Below, piece by piece: positions 56,641 through 64,000 of a stretch of DNA of 64,000 nt. The stretch's first letter is position 1; each line of letters opens with the position of its first letter. The notes under the pieces were generated by a model, which saw only the letters and a list, made by a program, of their open reading frames with translations, had not been told where the DNA came from and ran no database searches. The stretch is from Psychrobacter alimentarius (GTDB taxonomy: Bacteria > Pseudomonadota > Gammaproteobacteria > Pseudomonadales > Moraxellaceae), in the NCBI RefSeq assembly GCF_001606025.1, contig NZ_CP014945.1, positions 1,054,001-1,118,000 of the forward strand. The letters run 5' to 3'. Made by a program: the position numbers and the translations under genes.

Positions 56641-57255
56641 TCAGCGCACACTTTTTTGAAAACTATCTCGCTCAAAAACCCGTTTCTGATACTCAAATAA
56701 CGGACGACTAATAGCACGTGGCAATTCAATCTCCATCTCTTCGAGTCGCCATAATAAAGGGGCTAGCAAAACATCGCACCAACCAAAATCATCCGCCATA
56801 AAATAAGATTTATGAGCGAACAAAGGTGATAGGGTAATTAAAGAATCACTTAATTGTTTTTTAGCCATCGCTGCCTGCGCTTTATTGAAGCTATCCGGAT
56901 GCGTCAGTAAGCGTTTACCAAGTGATAGCCAATCACGCTGAATGCGCCAAGCCAGCTGCCGGAACTGCGCGCGCTCTTGTGGTGTTTCAGGTAATAACTT
57001 ATTTGTGTGGTAACGTTCTTCAAGATACTCAAAAATGACGTTAATTTCATAGAGTGCAATTTCGCGCTGCTGCAAGACAGGCAAAGTATGGTAAGGATTG
57101 AGCTCGGTTAAGTCTTCAGGACGCTCAGAGTGCAGGCGTGATAAATAGTAAGCAAGCTTTTTTTCTTCAAGTAATAGGCGTACCACATGACTGTCGTAGC
57201 CGTCATCAGCGTATAAAATTAGCTGACTGCTTGGTATGTCATTCGCATCAATCAT
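56641..57255 (-). CDS. sspA: Stringent starvation protein A
   Basis: RNA-polymerase-associated protein with a glutathione-transferase fold. 204 residues. Thioredoxin-like N-domain (LILYADDGYDSHVVRLLLEE, LNPYHTLPVLQQREIALYE) and helical C-domain (FMADDFGWCDVLLAPLLWRL). As in other SspA proteins the PHTLPVL-type surface is kept, here YHTLPVL. Upstream of sspB, downstream of petABC, a usual gammaproteobacterial order. Confidence 0.93.
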   Translation of the reverse strand: MIDANDIPSSQLILYADDGYDSHVVRLLLEEKKLAYYLSRLHSERPEDLTELNPYHTLPVLQQREIALYEINVIFEYLEERYHTNKLLPETPQERAQFRQLAWRIQRDWLSLGKRLLTHPDSFNKAQAAMAKKQLSDSLITLSPLFAHKSYFMADDFGWCDVLLAPLLWRLEEMEIELPRAISRPLFEYQKRVFERDSFQKSVR

Positions 57256-57389
57256 GAAAGCCTAATGTTAGTAGTAAAGCCTGTCATCGTAAACAAAGTC
57301 GCCTTATTTATCAAGGTAACGTACGTAAACATTGCTTGTCAGCCCCTTATTTATCTACTTCTTTTATAAGATACGTGTTATTCAGGCAC

Positions 57390-57416
57390 AAAAAAGGCAC
57401 TACCAATGTAGTGCCC
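57390..57416 (-). terminator. Terminator after petC
   Basis: GGCACTA pairs with TAGTGCC around CCAATG; on the minus strand TTTTTT follows. Confidence 0.83.
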
Positions 57417-57452
57417 AATCTTATCTATAACATCTATATATTTAATACTTAA

Positions 57453-58169
57453 TTATTTTACGTCTTTCCAGAATTCTTTATTCAATAAGTAGACTGGGAT
57501 TAGTAAAACAAGTAAGAATAAAATAACAAAGAAACCAATCACTTGACGGTCATGACGTGCTGGCTCTGCCATCCATGCCATAAAGTTAACTAAGTCACCA
57601 ACCTCGCTTTGAAACTCTTCGGCACTCAACTGCTCTTGCATATTGTGTAATACATGAGGCATTGCTGCATTTTGTAGCACTAAGTTATTAGCGCCCCAAG
57701 GACGGCTTGGATCTTCATAAAACGAGAGTAGGTAAGTATATACCCAGTCATCACCACGCAGTCTTGTCTCCAATGATAAATCTGGAGGCGCTGCGCCAAA
57801 CCATGAGGCCTGTACTTCAGGGTCAATCTCAGCGTCGATATGGTCACCAATTTGGTCGGTCGTTACCATCAGGTACTTCTCGACCAGCTCTGGCGGTATC
57901 TCTAAGTCTTTAGCAATGCGAGAGTGACGAACATACTTGGCTGAATGACAACCCGCACAGTAGTTCATAAAAGTTTTCGCACCGTTTTGTAGTGAGCCCT
58001 TATTGGTAAAATCAATAGGGGCAGTACTACAAGCTAAATGCTCTTCAACACCTTCAGCGTTCACGAATGTACCACATCCATGACCACCAGCTGCCAATGC
58101 CGTACCAGCAGTTAAGGTCAATGTCGCGCCTAAGCCTAGACCAGCTAAGGATTTAATTAGCGTGCTCAT
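57453..58169 (-). CDS. petC: Cytochrome c1 of the bc1 complex
   Basis: Periplasmic haem subunit that takes electrons from the Rieske protein. 238 residues: signal peptide 1-26 (ends ALAAGG), haem site CAGCH (71-75), probable Met ligand in NAAMPHVL, and a C-terminal membrane anchor (about 211-231, VIGFFVILFLLVLLIPVYLL). Its ATG shares one base with the TGA of petB (TGATG), so translation is probably coupled. Confidence 0.95.
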   Translation of the reverse strand: MSTLIKSLAGLGLGATLTLTAGTALAAGGHGCGTFVNAEGVEEHLACSTAPIDFTNKGSLQNGAKTFMNYCAGCHSAKYVRHSRIAKDLEIPPELVEKYLMVTTDQIGDHIDAEIDPEVQASWFGAAPPDLSLETRLRGDDWVYTYLLSFYEDPSRPWGANNLVLQNAAMPHVLHNMQEQLSAEEFQSEVGDLVNFMAWMAEPARHDRQVIGFFVILFLLVLLIPVYLLNKEFWKDVK

Positions 58170-59395
58170 CAGTGACCTCCGGTAACGCGTTCTGGTGGCT
58201 GTTTACACTTCTCAATGGCAGTGTAGAACGGCATCAATAAGAAGAACAAGAAATATAGAATAGTAAACACGCGAGCCATGATAGTAGCTGTTGGTGTTGC
58301 AGGCGTTGCACCTAAGTAGCCCAAGACGATAAAGCTAATGGCGAAGATAGTAAGTGCAATTTTAGATAAAATACCTTTATAGCGCATCGAGCGTACAGGT
58401 GATCTATCAAGCCAAGGTATTAAGAATAATACAGCAATAGCAGCACCCATGGCGATAACACCACCAAGCTTATCTGGAACCGCACGCAAGATGGCATAGA
58501 ACGGCGTGTAGTACCATACTGGTGCAATATGCGCTGGTGTTTTCAGGGAGTTGGCCGTCTCAAAGTTTGGTGGCTCAAGGAAGAAGCCGCCGCCTTCTGG
58601 GAAGAAGAATACCACTGCAAAGAAACAGATAAAGAAGACTACGATACCAACCATATCATGCACAGTGTAGTAGGGATGGAACTCAATACCGTCTAATGGC
58701 ACACCGTTTTTGTCTTTTAGCTTCTTGATATCGATACCATCAGGATTGTTTGAACCCACATGGTGTAGCGCCACAATATGCATAAACACTAAGCCCACCA
58801 ATACTAATGGGATAGCAACCACATGTAGAGCAAAGAAGCGGTTTAGGGTAATGCCTGAAATAATATAGTCACCACGTACCCACTCAGCAAGACCGTCACC
58901 AATGACTGGTAGCGCTGCAGGAAGGTTCAAAATAACCTGTGCACCCCAAAATGACATGTTGCCCCAAGGGAGTAGGTATCCAAAGAAACCTTCTGCCATA
59001 AGCGCTAAGTAAATACCCATACCGATGAGCCAAATAAGCTCACGAGGTTTTTGGTATGAGCCGTATAGTAGCGCTCTAAACATATGCAAATACACTACGA
59101 CGAAAAACGCAGAGGCGCCTGTCGAGTGCATATAGCGGATTAGCCAGCCGCCTTTTACATCACGCATGATATATTCAACAGACGCAAATGCTCCTTCGGC
59201 ACTTGGGTTGTACATCATTGTAAGCCATATACCGGTCACCAATTGGTTGACCAATACAATCATCGACAGCACGCCGAAAAAGTACCAAAAGTTAAAGTTC
59301 TTTGGTGCATAGTACTTTGACATATGGTATTCATAGGTTTCTGTCGCTGGAAAACGCGCGTCCACCCAGTGCATTAACTTTTTACCCATACTCAT
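58169..59395 (-). CDS. petB: Cytochrome b of the bc1 complex
   Basis: Core membrane subunit with two haems b and both quinone sites. About 408 residues, eight helices. GGWLIRYMHSTGASAFF, GYLLPWGNMSFWGAQVILNL, the Qo-site HFHPYYT-like EFHPYYTVHDMVGI and PEGGGFFLEPPNFE (the PEWY position reads PVWY in HIAPVWYYTPF). I place the start at the ATG at 59393-59395, preceded by GGGGAGG. The frame is open to a TTG that overlaps the petA stop. Confidence 0.95.
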   Translation of the reverse strand: MSMGKKLMHWVDARFPATETYEYHMSKYYAPKNFNFWYFFGVLSMIVLVNQLVTGIWLTMMYNPSAEGAFASVEYIMRDVKGGWLIRYMHSTGASAFFVVVYLHMFRALLYGSYQKPRELIWLIGMGIYLALMAEGFFGYLLPWGNMSFWGAQVILNLPAALPVIGDGLAEWVRGDYIISGITLNRFFALHVVAIPLVLVGLVFMHIVALHHVGSNNPDGIDIKKLKDKNGVPLDGIEFHPYYTVHDMVGIVVFFICFFAVVFFFPEGGGFFLEPPNFETANSLKTPAHIAPVWYYTPFYAILRAVPDKLGGVIAMGAAIAVLFLIPWLDRSPVRSMRYKGILSKIALTIFAISFIVLGYLGATPATPTATIMARVFTILYFLFFLLMPFYTAIEKCKQPPERVTGGH

Positions 59396-59396
59396 A

Positions 59397-59981
59397 TTAA
59401 GCCTCCCCAACCGTCAAAATGGTACCATCCATACCATATTCTGGGACGGGTAAATTAAGCGGTGCAGGAACGCCACTATATACGCGGCCTGCTAAGTCAT
59501 ATTTTGACCCATGACACGGACAGAAAAATCCACCATACCAATCGTTACCACCTAAATCCACCGCGCCCACATCAGGACGGTAGTTCGGTGCACAACCCAA
59601 ATGCGTACAAACGCCTTCAACAACCAATACGGTTGGATCCAAAGAACGAGTAGGGTTTTTGCAGTATTCAGGCTGTAAAGACGCATCAGACTCAGGATCG
59701 GACAGTAAAGGTTTAACTGACTCTAGTCCTGCGACCATATCTTCGGTGCGTTTAACCACATAAATAGGTTTGCCACGGTATTTGACAACGATCATTTGTC
59801 CTGCTTCGATAGAACCAATATCTTGGGTCACTGCAGCCCCTGCAGCCTCAGCTTTAGCACTTGGATACCAAGAGCGGACAAAAGGGGTTGCCACAGCAGC
59901 TACCCCAGCTGCACCAATTGCGGCAGTCGAGGCAATAAGAACTCTACGGCGTTGTACATTAACGCCTTCGGCTTGGCTCAT
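59397..59981 (-). CDS. petA: Rieske iron-sulfur subunit of the bc1 complex
   Basis: 194 residues. N-terminal Tat-like signal/anchor ([17 protein letters not shown]). The 2Fe-2S ligands lie in CTHLGC (Cys125, His127) and CPCHGSKYD (Cys154, His157), with the disulfide pair Cys130/Cys156. GGAGGAAG precedes the ATG. First gene of petABC; the petB start follows its stop by one base. Confidence 0.96.
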   Translation of the reverse strand: MSQAEGVNVQRRRVLIASTAAIGAAGVAAVATPFVRSWYPSAKAEAAGAAVTQDIGSIEAGQMIVVKYRGKPIYVVKRTEDMVAGLESVKPLLSDPESDASLQPEYCKNPTRSLDPTVLVVEGVCTHLGCAPNYRPDVGAVDLGGNDWYGGFFCPCHGSKYDLAGRVYSGVPAPLNLPVPEYGMDGTILTVGEA

Positions 59982-60476
59982 TAATACTTCCTCCAGGTGA
60001 ATGAAATGGGATTACCCCACACTGGGTTTGTGGCTTAGAAAATATACAATATCAAGCCACTTTAGCTGTGCCTAATCTTGCTAATTGTTGCTATTCTAAG
60101 CTATTTCGGTGATAAAATAAATTATTGCGTTAAAAATAAAGCAACCTTTATAGGACATATTATAAGGTTGAATATGATGACCAGCATAAAATGACTAATA
60201 TTATCAATGTCTAGCATCTATCTTTTTACTAGGGATTGTAAATGTGATGACCTTATAATTAATAAGGATATTTAGTAATAGCGCATGATACTTGAAATTG
60301 CGGTAATGTTCACTAACTTTCAGTATCTAAACAGATTGTAACTGCTCTATAAACGAATAATCACCACTTTATCTCATAAAGTGGTGATTAATTTACGACC
60401 TTTAAGTGTTTATTGATGCAAAAATGAGAAACGTGTAGTCAGTCTTTCTAAAGGGATAATAGGCCATACATTGCTA
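59982..60476. other. Intergenic region upstream of petABC
   Basis: 495 bases between the petA start and the uup stop. It must hold the petABC promoter. The only clear structure is the perfect repeat at 60358-60390. No gene or known RNA is recognised in the remaining AT-rich stretch. Confidence 0.4.
60358..60390. terminator. Perfect 15-bp hairpin after uup
   Basis: TAATCACCACTTTAT-ctc-ATAAAGTGGTGATTA. It lies about 87 bases after the uup stop (minus strand). There is only a weak T-run on either side, so it is either an atypical terminator or an mRNA 3'-end stabiliser. Confidence 0.55.
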
Positions 60477-62420
60477 TTAGCTCTCAAGCGTACTCCAGCG
60501 TTCAAGCTTATTCATCATTTCTTCTTCGATAACCAGTAAGCGTTCACTAGCAGCGGTGGCTGCTTCAATATCTTGTGTAAACCATGAGCCGTCCGCCAGC
60601 TTTTCTTCTAACTGGCTTTGCTCTGCTTCTAAGGCCGCAATCTCTTTGGGTAAATTATCAAGTTCACGTTGTTCATTATAGTTGAGCTTTTTGATGGCTT
60701 TTGCTGGTTTTGCCGTTACTGTCGACTTATTAGCCGCTTTGGTATTAGCACTATTATTGACTGGTGCTCTAGCAGCACGAGCAGCTTCTTCGCGGACTTT
60801 TTGTATCAGATACTCTTGATAACCACCAACATATTCTTTAACAATGCCTTTACCATCTTCATCCTGATCAAACACCCAGGTAGACGTGACGACATTGTCC
60901 ATGAATGAGCGATCATGACTGATAAGTAAGATAGTACCGTTAAAGCTACTGACTGATTCTTCTAATAGTTCGAGAGTGGCCATATCCAAATCGTTGGTAG
61001 GCTCATCTAGTACCAAAATATTAGCAGGCTTTAATAGCTGCTTGGCCAATAGTACACGATTACGCTCACCGCCTGATAGCGCTTTTACTGGGGTACGAGC
61101 GCGCTCTGGTGCAAATAAGAAGTCTTGTAAGTAGCTCATGATATGCGTCTTACGACCACCAACCTCGACAAAATCAGAACCTTCTGAAACGTTTTGCGCC
61201 ACGCTGGCTTCAAGGTCTAGCTGGTCACGCAATTGATCGAAAAATGCAATTTGTAAATTGGTACCAAGCTCAACATTGCCTGTTTTGGTTACTTCAGCAT
61301 CAGACATATCGAGTAGGGCTTTAATTAATGTGGTTTTACCCGCACCGTTAGGACCGACAATACCAATTTTATCACCGCGCATAACCGTCGTACTAAAGTT
61401 GTCAACCAAGACGTTACCATCGTATTCGAGGTGCAGGTTTTTAACTTTACAAACCAGCTTACCGCTTTTCTCGCCTTCACCCATCGTGATATTGACGTTA
61501 CCAACTTGCTCACGTCGACCACTACGCTCTTCACGTAATGCTTTTAGTTCGCGTACGCGGCCCTCATTACGAGTGCGGCGCGCTTTGATACCTTGGCGAA
61601 TCCAAACTTCTTCTTGCGCCAGTTTTTTGTCAAAGTTGGCATTGTTCTTTTCTTCAGCCAATAATTGCAGCTCTTTGAGCTCTTGATAGCGAGCATAACC
61701 TTTGGCACCTTGGGTGACGTCATAGCTGGTCAATTGACCACGGTCAAGCTCGACAATACGAGTGGCCAATTTATTAACGAAGGCTCTATCATGGGTTACA
61801 AACAATAGCGTCAAACCTTGCCAATCAAGCAAGAAACGCTCTAACCACTCAATGCTCTCAACGTCCAAATGGTTGGTTGGCTCATCCAGTAACAATACAT
61901 CAGGTTTGGTGACCAAAGATCTGGCGAGTAGGACGCGGCGCTTACGACCACCGGAGAGTGATGACAAATCGTCTTCTGGATCCAATCCCATCGTTGTAAT
62001 CAGACGTCTAGCATCACGCTCTAAGTCCCAGCCATGCACCGCATCGATGTCATGTTGTAGCGTTGCCATATGCTCACAAGCATCCATGTCACCATTGGCA
62101 CACAGATCAACTTGTTTATTATAATTAATCAATAAGTCAGCAGTGCGGCGACTGCCACCCATGACGATATCTAAAATACGTCCACTCGTTTCAGGGACGT
62201 CTTGTTCTAGCATAGCAACACGCATGCTGCTATTGGTAATAATCTCACCGCTATCAGGCTGTAATGAGCCATTAATCAGTTTAAATAACGTAGACTTGCC
62301 TTCGCCATTGCGGCCAATCAAACACACACGCTCACCTGCATTAATAGCAAAATCAATGCCATCAAGAACTGGTGCGACGCCGAATGCTAAGTGAATATCT
62401 TTTAAATGTATCAGTGCCAT
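60477..62420 (-). CDS. uup: ABC-F ATPase Uup
   Basis: Soluble tandem ABC protein acting on ribosomes or branched DNA. 647 residues. Two cassettes: Walker A GRNGEGKST and GPNGAGKTT, signatures LSGGRKRRVLLAR and LSGGERNRVLLAK, Walker B VLLLDEPTNHLD and ILVLDEPTNDLD. A charged interdomain linker (about 245-300) follows the first cassette. The C-terminal basic coiled coil (about 550-645) is typical of Uup and binds DNA in E. coli. Confidence 0.94.
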   Translation of the reverse strand: MALIHLKDIHLAFGVAPVLDGIDFAINAGERVCLIGRNGEGKSTLFKLINGSLQPDSGEIITNSSMRVAMLEQDVPETSGRILDIVMGGSRRTADLLINYNKQVDLCANGDMDACEHMATLQHDIDAVHGWDLERDARRLITTMGLDPEDDLSSLSGGRKRRVLLARSLVTKPDVLLLDEPTNHLDVESIEWLERFLLDWQGLTLLFVTHDRAFVNKLATRIVELDRGQLTSYDVTQGAKGYARYQELKELQLLAEEKNNANFDKKLAQEEVWIRQGIKARRTRNEGRVRELKALREERSGRREQVGNVNITMGEGEKSGKLVCKVKNLHLEYDGNVLVDNFSTTVMRGDKIGIVGPNGAGKTTLIKALLDMSDAEVTKTGNVELGTNLQIAFFDQLRDQLDLEASVAQNVSEGSDFVEVGGRKTHIMSYLQDFLFAPERARTPVKALSGGERNRVLLAKQLLKPANILVLDEPTNDLDMATLELLEESVSSFNGTILLISHDRSFMDNVVTSTWVFDQDEDGKGIVKEYVGGYQEYLIQKVREEAARAARAPVNNSANTKAANKSTVTAKPAKAIKKLNYNEQRELDNLPKEIAALEAEQSQLEEKLADGSWFTQDIEAATAASERLLVIEEEMMNKLERWSTLES

Positions 62421-62659
62421 AGATTATCTTAAGCTTATATAATAGAGAAGTAGGGGTTGTTGCAAAATTGCTAGCAGTATAACATGCCACCACGTGACTG
62501 TAGTGAGCGTAAATGGTTTTATAAGTACTATTTATAACTTTTACGGCAAGCTATTATGTTATGGCCATTAATCAATATTTAGTGCCACTATTCATTGATT
62601 GCTAATCCTTGTCATTAGCCAATAAATCTTGCCTTATTTATCACAATTTAGAGAATAAT

Positions 62660-62920
62660 ATGAACCAATCTAATACTCAAAATGACGCCTCTATTGCACC
62701 CCATGAATGGCAAACACAGCAAGTTATTGACCTACAAATGAGCATGGCACATCTTGAGCTGACAGTAGAGAGGCTTGACGAAGTTATTGCAAGACAAGAC
62801 AAGGATATTCAAACGCTTCAAAGACAGCTACAACTTATTTATAAACAAGTTGAAAGTCAGGATACAGAAGGTGGGATTGCGCCTTTCGATGTAATGGCAG
62901 ACAAGCCACCGCATTATTAA
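62660..62920 (+). CDS. slyX: SlyX-family protein
   Basis: 86 residues, a coiled coil (QVIDLQMSMAHLELTVERLD through QLQLIYKQVES) and the C-terminal DKPPHY that marks SlyX. I start at the ATG at 62660 (AGAGAA upstream); the frame is open to 62609. The function of SlyX is unknown. Divergent from uup. Confidence 0.85.
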   Translation: MNQSNTQNDASIAPHEWQTQQVIDLQMSMAHLELTVERLDEVIARQDKDIQTLQRQLQLIYKQVESQDTEGGIAPFDVMADKPPHY

Positions 62921-63139
62921 TATTCATAAAAGAGTCATCTACATTAAAATAAATAAAAACTATAAGCCTATTTTTAGACAAGTGTAACGTTGAATGACTG
63001 TATGGTCATAATAGAGAAATAAGGTGTTTTTATAGTTGTTTTCATGTTCGAATATCTTTAATATCGCTCATCTCGGATACTGCTTGCCTAATCAAAATGG
63101 TTTTAGTAGTAAAACAATGCGGATGTTTGGAGATATACA

Positions 63140-64000
63140 ATGCGGGCGAATTTTCACTTAAAAACTCTTACAGTAGCGGTTGCTACCCTTTCTGTTATTA
63201 GCGTTGCTAACGCTGCTGGTCTTGATCGTTCAGGCCAAGACATCACCGCATTCTTACAAGATGGCACTTATGCCGAAGCTGTCTATACCTATATCGATGC
63301 TGATGTTACGGGGCGTGACAATGCGTATGTTGGTTCGGACAAGAATGCCTATCAACAAGGTAAGAAGATTGATGACATTGCTGAATCATATGACTTTTTT
63401 CGTTATGGCGTAAAAGCAGACGTTAATGACACGTTTAGCGTCGGCATTCTATATGACGAGCCGTTTGGTGCTGCCGCAGATTATAGTGGCGATAATAATT
63501 TTGTTGCAAGAGGTGACCTTGATGCATCAGTTAATGCAATTTCGAACGGTAACGCAAGCAGCATAGCAGATGCTGGAATAAAAATTGATGGATTGACTGC
63601 AGGTGCAAGACAAGCAGGTATAGACGCAGCAAACTTTGCAGCACAAGCACAAACTGCTACTACTCCGCAAGCAGCAGCACAATTTGCACAACAAGCTCAA
63701 GCAGCCCAAGCTCAAGCCCAAACTCTAGCTGGTCAAGCACAATCTCTTGGAGCCGCTGTAGCAGCTGCACGTGCAGAGGCAGCGACTACTGGTGAAGGCA
63801 CAAACGTTGAAGTTCGTACGCACAATATCACTGGTATCTTGGGTGCCAAACTTGGTCAAAATAAAAACTTCCAAATATATGGTGGTCCTGTTGCTCAGCG
63901 TATCGAAGCAGATGTGAAACTTCGTGGTATTGCTTATGGTCCAGCAACTGGCTATACAGCACATATTAGCCCTGATCAAGACTATGGTTGGTTAGCTGGT
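63140..64000 (+). CDS. fadL: FadL-like outer-membrane transporter, 3' end outside the window
   Basis: 287 codons to the window edge, no stop. Signal peptide about 1-25 (ends VANA, then AGLDRSGQDITAF, the FadL-type N-terminal hatch). Beta-strand segments follow (YDFFRYGVKADVNDTFSVGI, LYDEPFGA). Residues about 152-220 are an Ala/Gln-rich helical insertion (FAQQAQAAQAQAQTLAGQAQ). The barrel then resumes (VRTHNITGILGAKLG, FQIYGGPVAQRI). GGAGATA lies before the ATG. FadL proteins carry long-chain fatty acids or other hydrophobic compounds across the outer membrane. Confidence 0.87.
   Translation, partial: MRANFHLKTLTVAVATLSVISVANAAGLDRSGQDITAFLQDGTYAEAVYTYIDADVTGRDNAYVGSDKNAYQQGKKIDDIAESYDFFRYGVKADVNDTFSVGILYDEPFGAAADYSGDNNFVARGDLDASVNAISNGNASSIADAGIKIDGLTAGARQAGIDAANFAAQAQTATTPQAAAQFAQQAQAAQAQAQTLAGQAQSLGAAVAAARAEAATTGEGTNVEVRTHNITGILGAKLGQNKNFQIYGGPVAQRIEADVKLRGIAYGPATGYTAHISPDQDYGWLAG

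Noticed and set aside
1..64000. CRISPR array or insertion sequence
   Set aside because: No regularly spaced repeats of CRISPR type and no transposase were found; the only mobile-element enzymes are the island integrase and its cassette.

Overview
The window looks like a stretch of chromosome from an AT-rich gammaproteobacterium of the Moraxellaceae, most likely Psychrobacter. This is inferred from gene content and protein style: alaS-lysC, prmB-aroC, a CreBC-type two-component pair, ssrA with tag ANDETYALAA, sspA-sspB beside petABC, uup and slyX. No database search was possible. All protein family names come from motif recognition.

Layout. 1-14.5 kb is ordinary core: lysC (cut by the left edge), alaS, a DUF389 membrane protein, a periplasmic L,D-transpeptidase, prmB, aroC, creC/creB and a small esterase. 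ssrA (tmRNA) lies at 14.54-14.90 kb. It is followed by a graveyard of about 0.6 kb: a DUF1828/1829-like gene with two in-frame stops, abutting the last 25 codons of a phage-type M15 endolysin. A small ORF and a TauE/SafE permease follow.

From 17.47 to 38.34 kb there is an integrated island of about 20.85 kb inserted at the 3' end of tRNA-Leu(UAA). An 18-bp direct repeat flanks it. A P4-type tyrosine integrase sits next to the intact tRNA, and pairs of GTGTACAT repeats just inside both ends are probable arm-type integrase sites. The left part carries a plus-strand replication/recombination cassette: an inovirus Gp2-like HUH protein, a small zinc-ribbon protein, DUF932, YqaJ exonuclease, a gp3-like protein and AlpA. 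Intrinsic terminators separate the genes of this cassette. The right part is mostly minus-strand cargo that reads as antiviral defence. It holds a Hanks-type kinase with a duplicated N-terminus and a small partner, a PIN-like protein, a membrane-anchored Holliday-type endonuclease, a CoiA-like nuclease, a membrane zinc-ribbon protein, and a three-gene operon: McrB-like AAA+, McrC-like DUF2357/DUF524 nuclease, and a DUF4209 protein with a HEPN-like RX4H motif. This operon is the best candidate for an undescribed or little-described system.

38.3-64 kb returns to core genes: tRNA-Leu and tRNA-Cys, fdhD with a YdeP-type molybdopterin oxidoreductase, an ABC importer with two tandem paralogous binding lipoproteins, metG, and a ketone-body/3-hydroxybutyrate module (GntP permease divergent from scoA-scoB-bdhA). 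Then come mrp, dcd, sspB-sspA, petA-petB-petC (cytochrome bc1), uup, slyX and a FadL-like outer-membrane protein cut by the right edge. tmRNA and its ClpXP adaptor SspB are both present, so the two ends of the tagged-protein degradation route lie in the same window.
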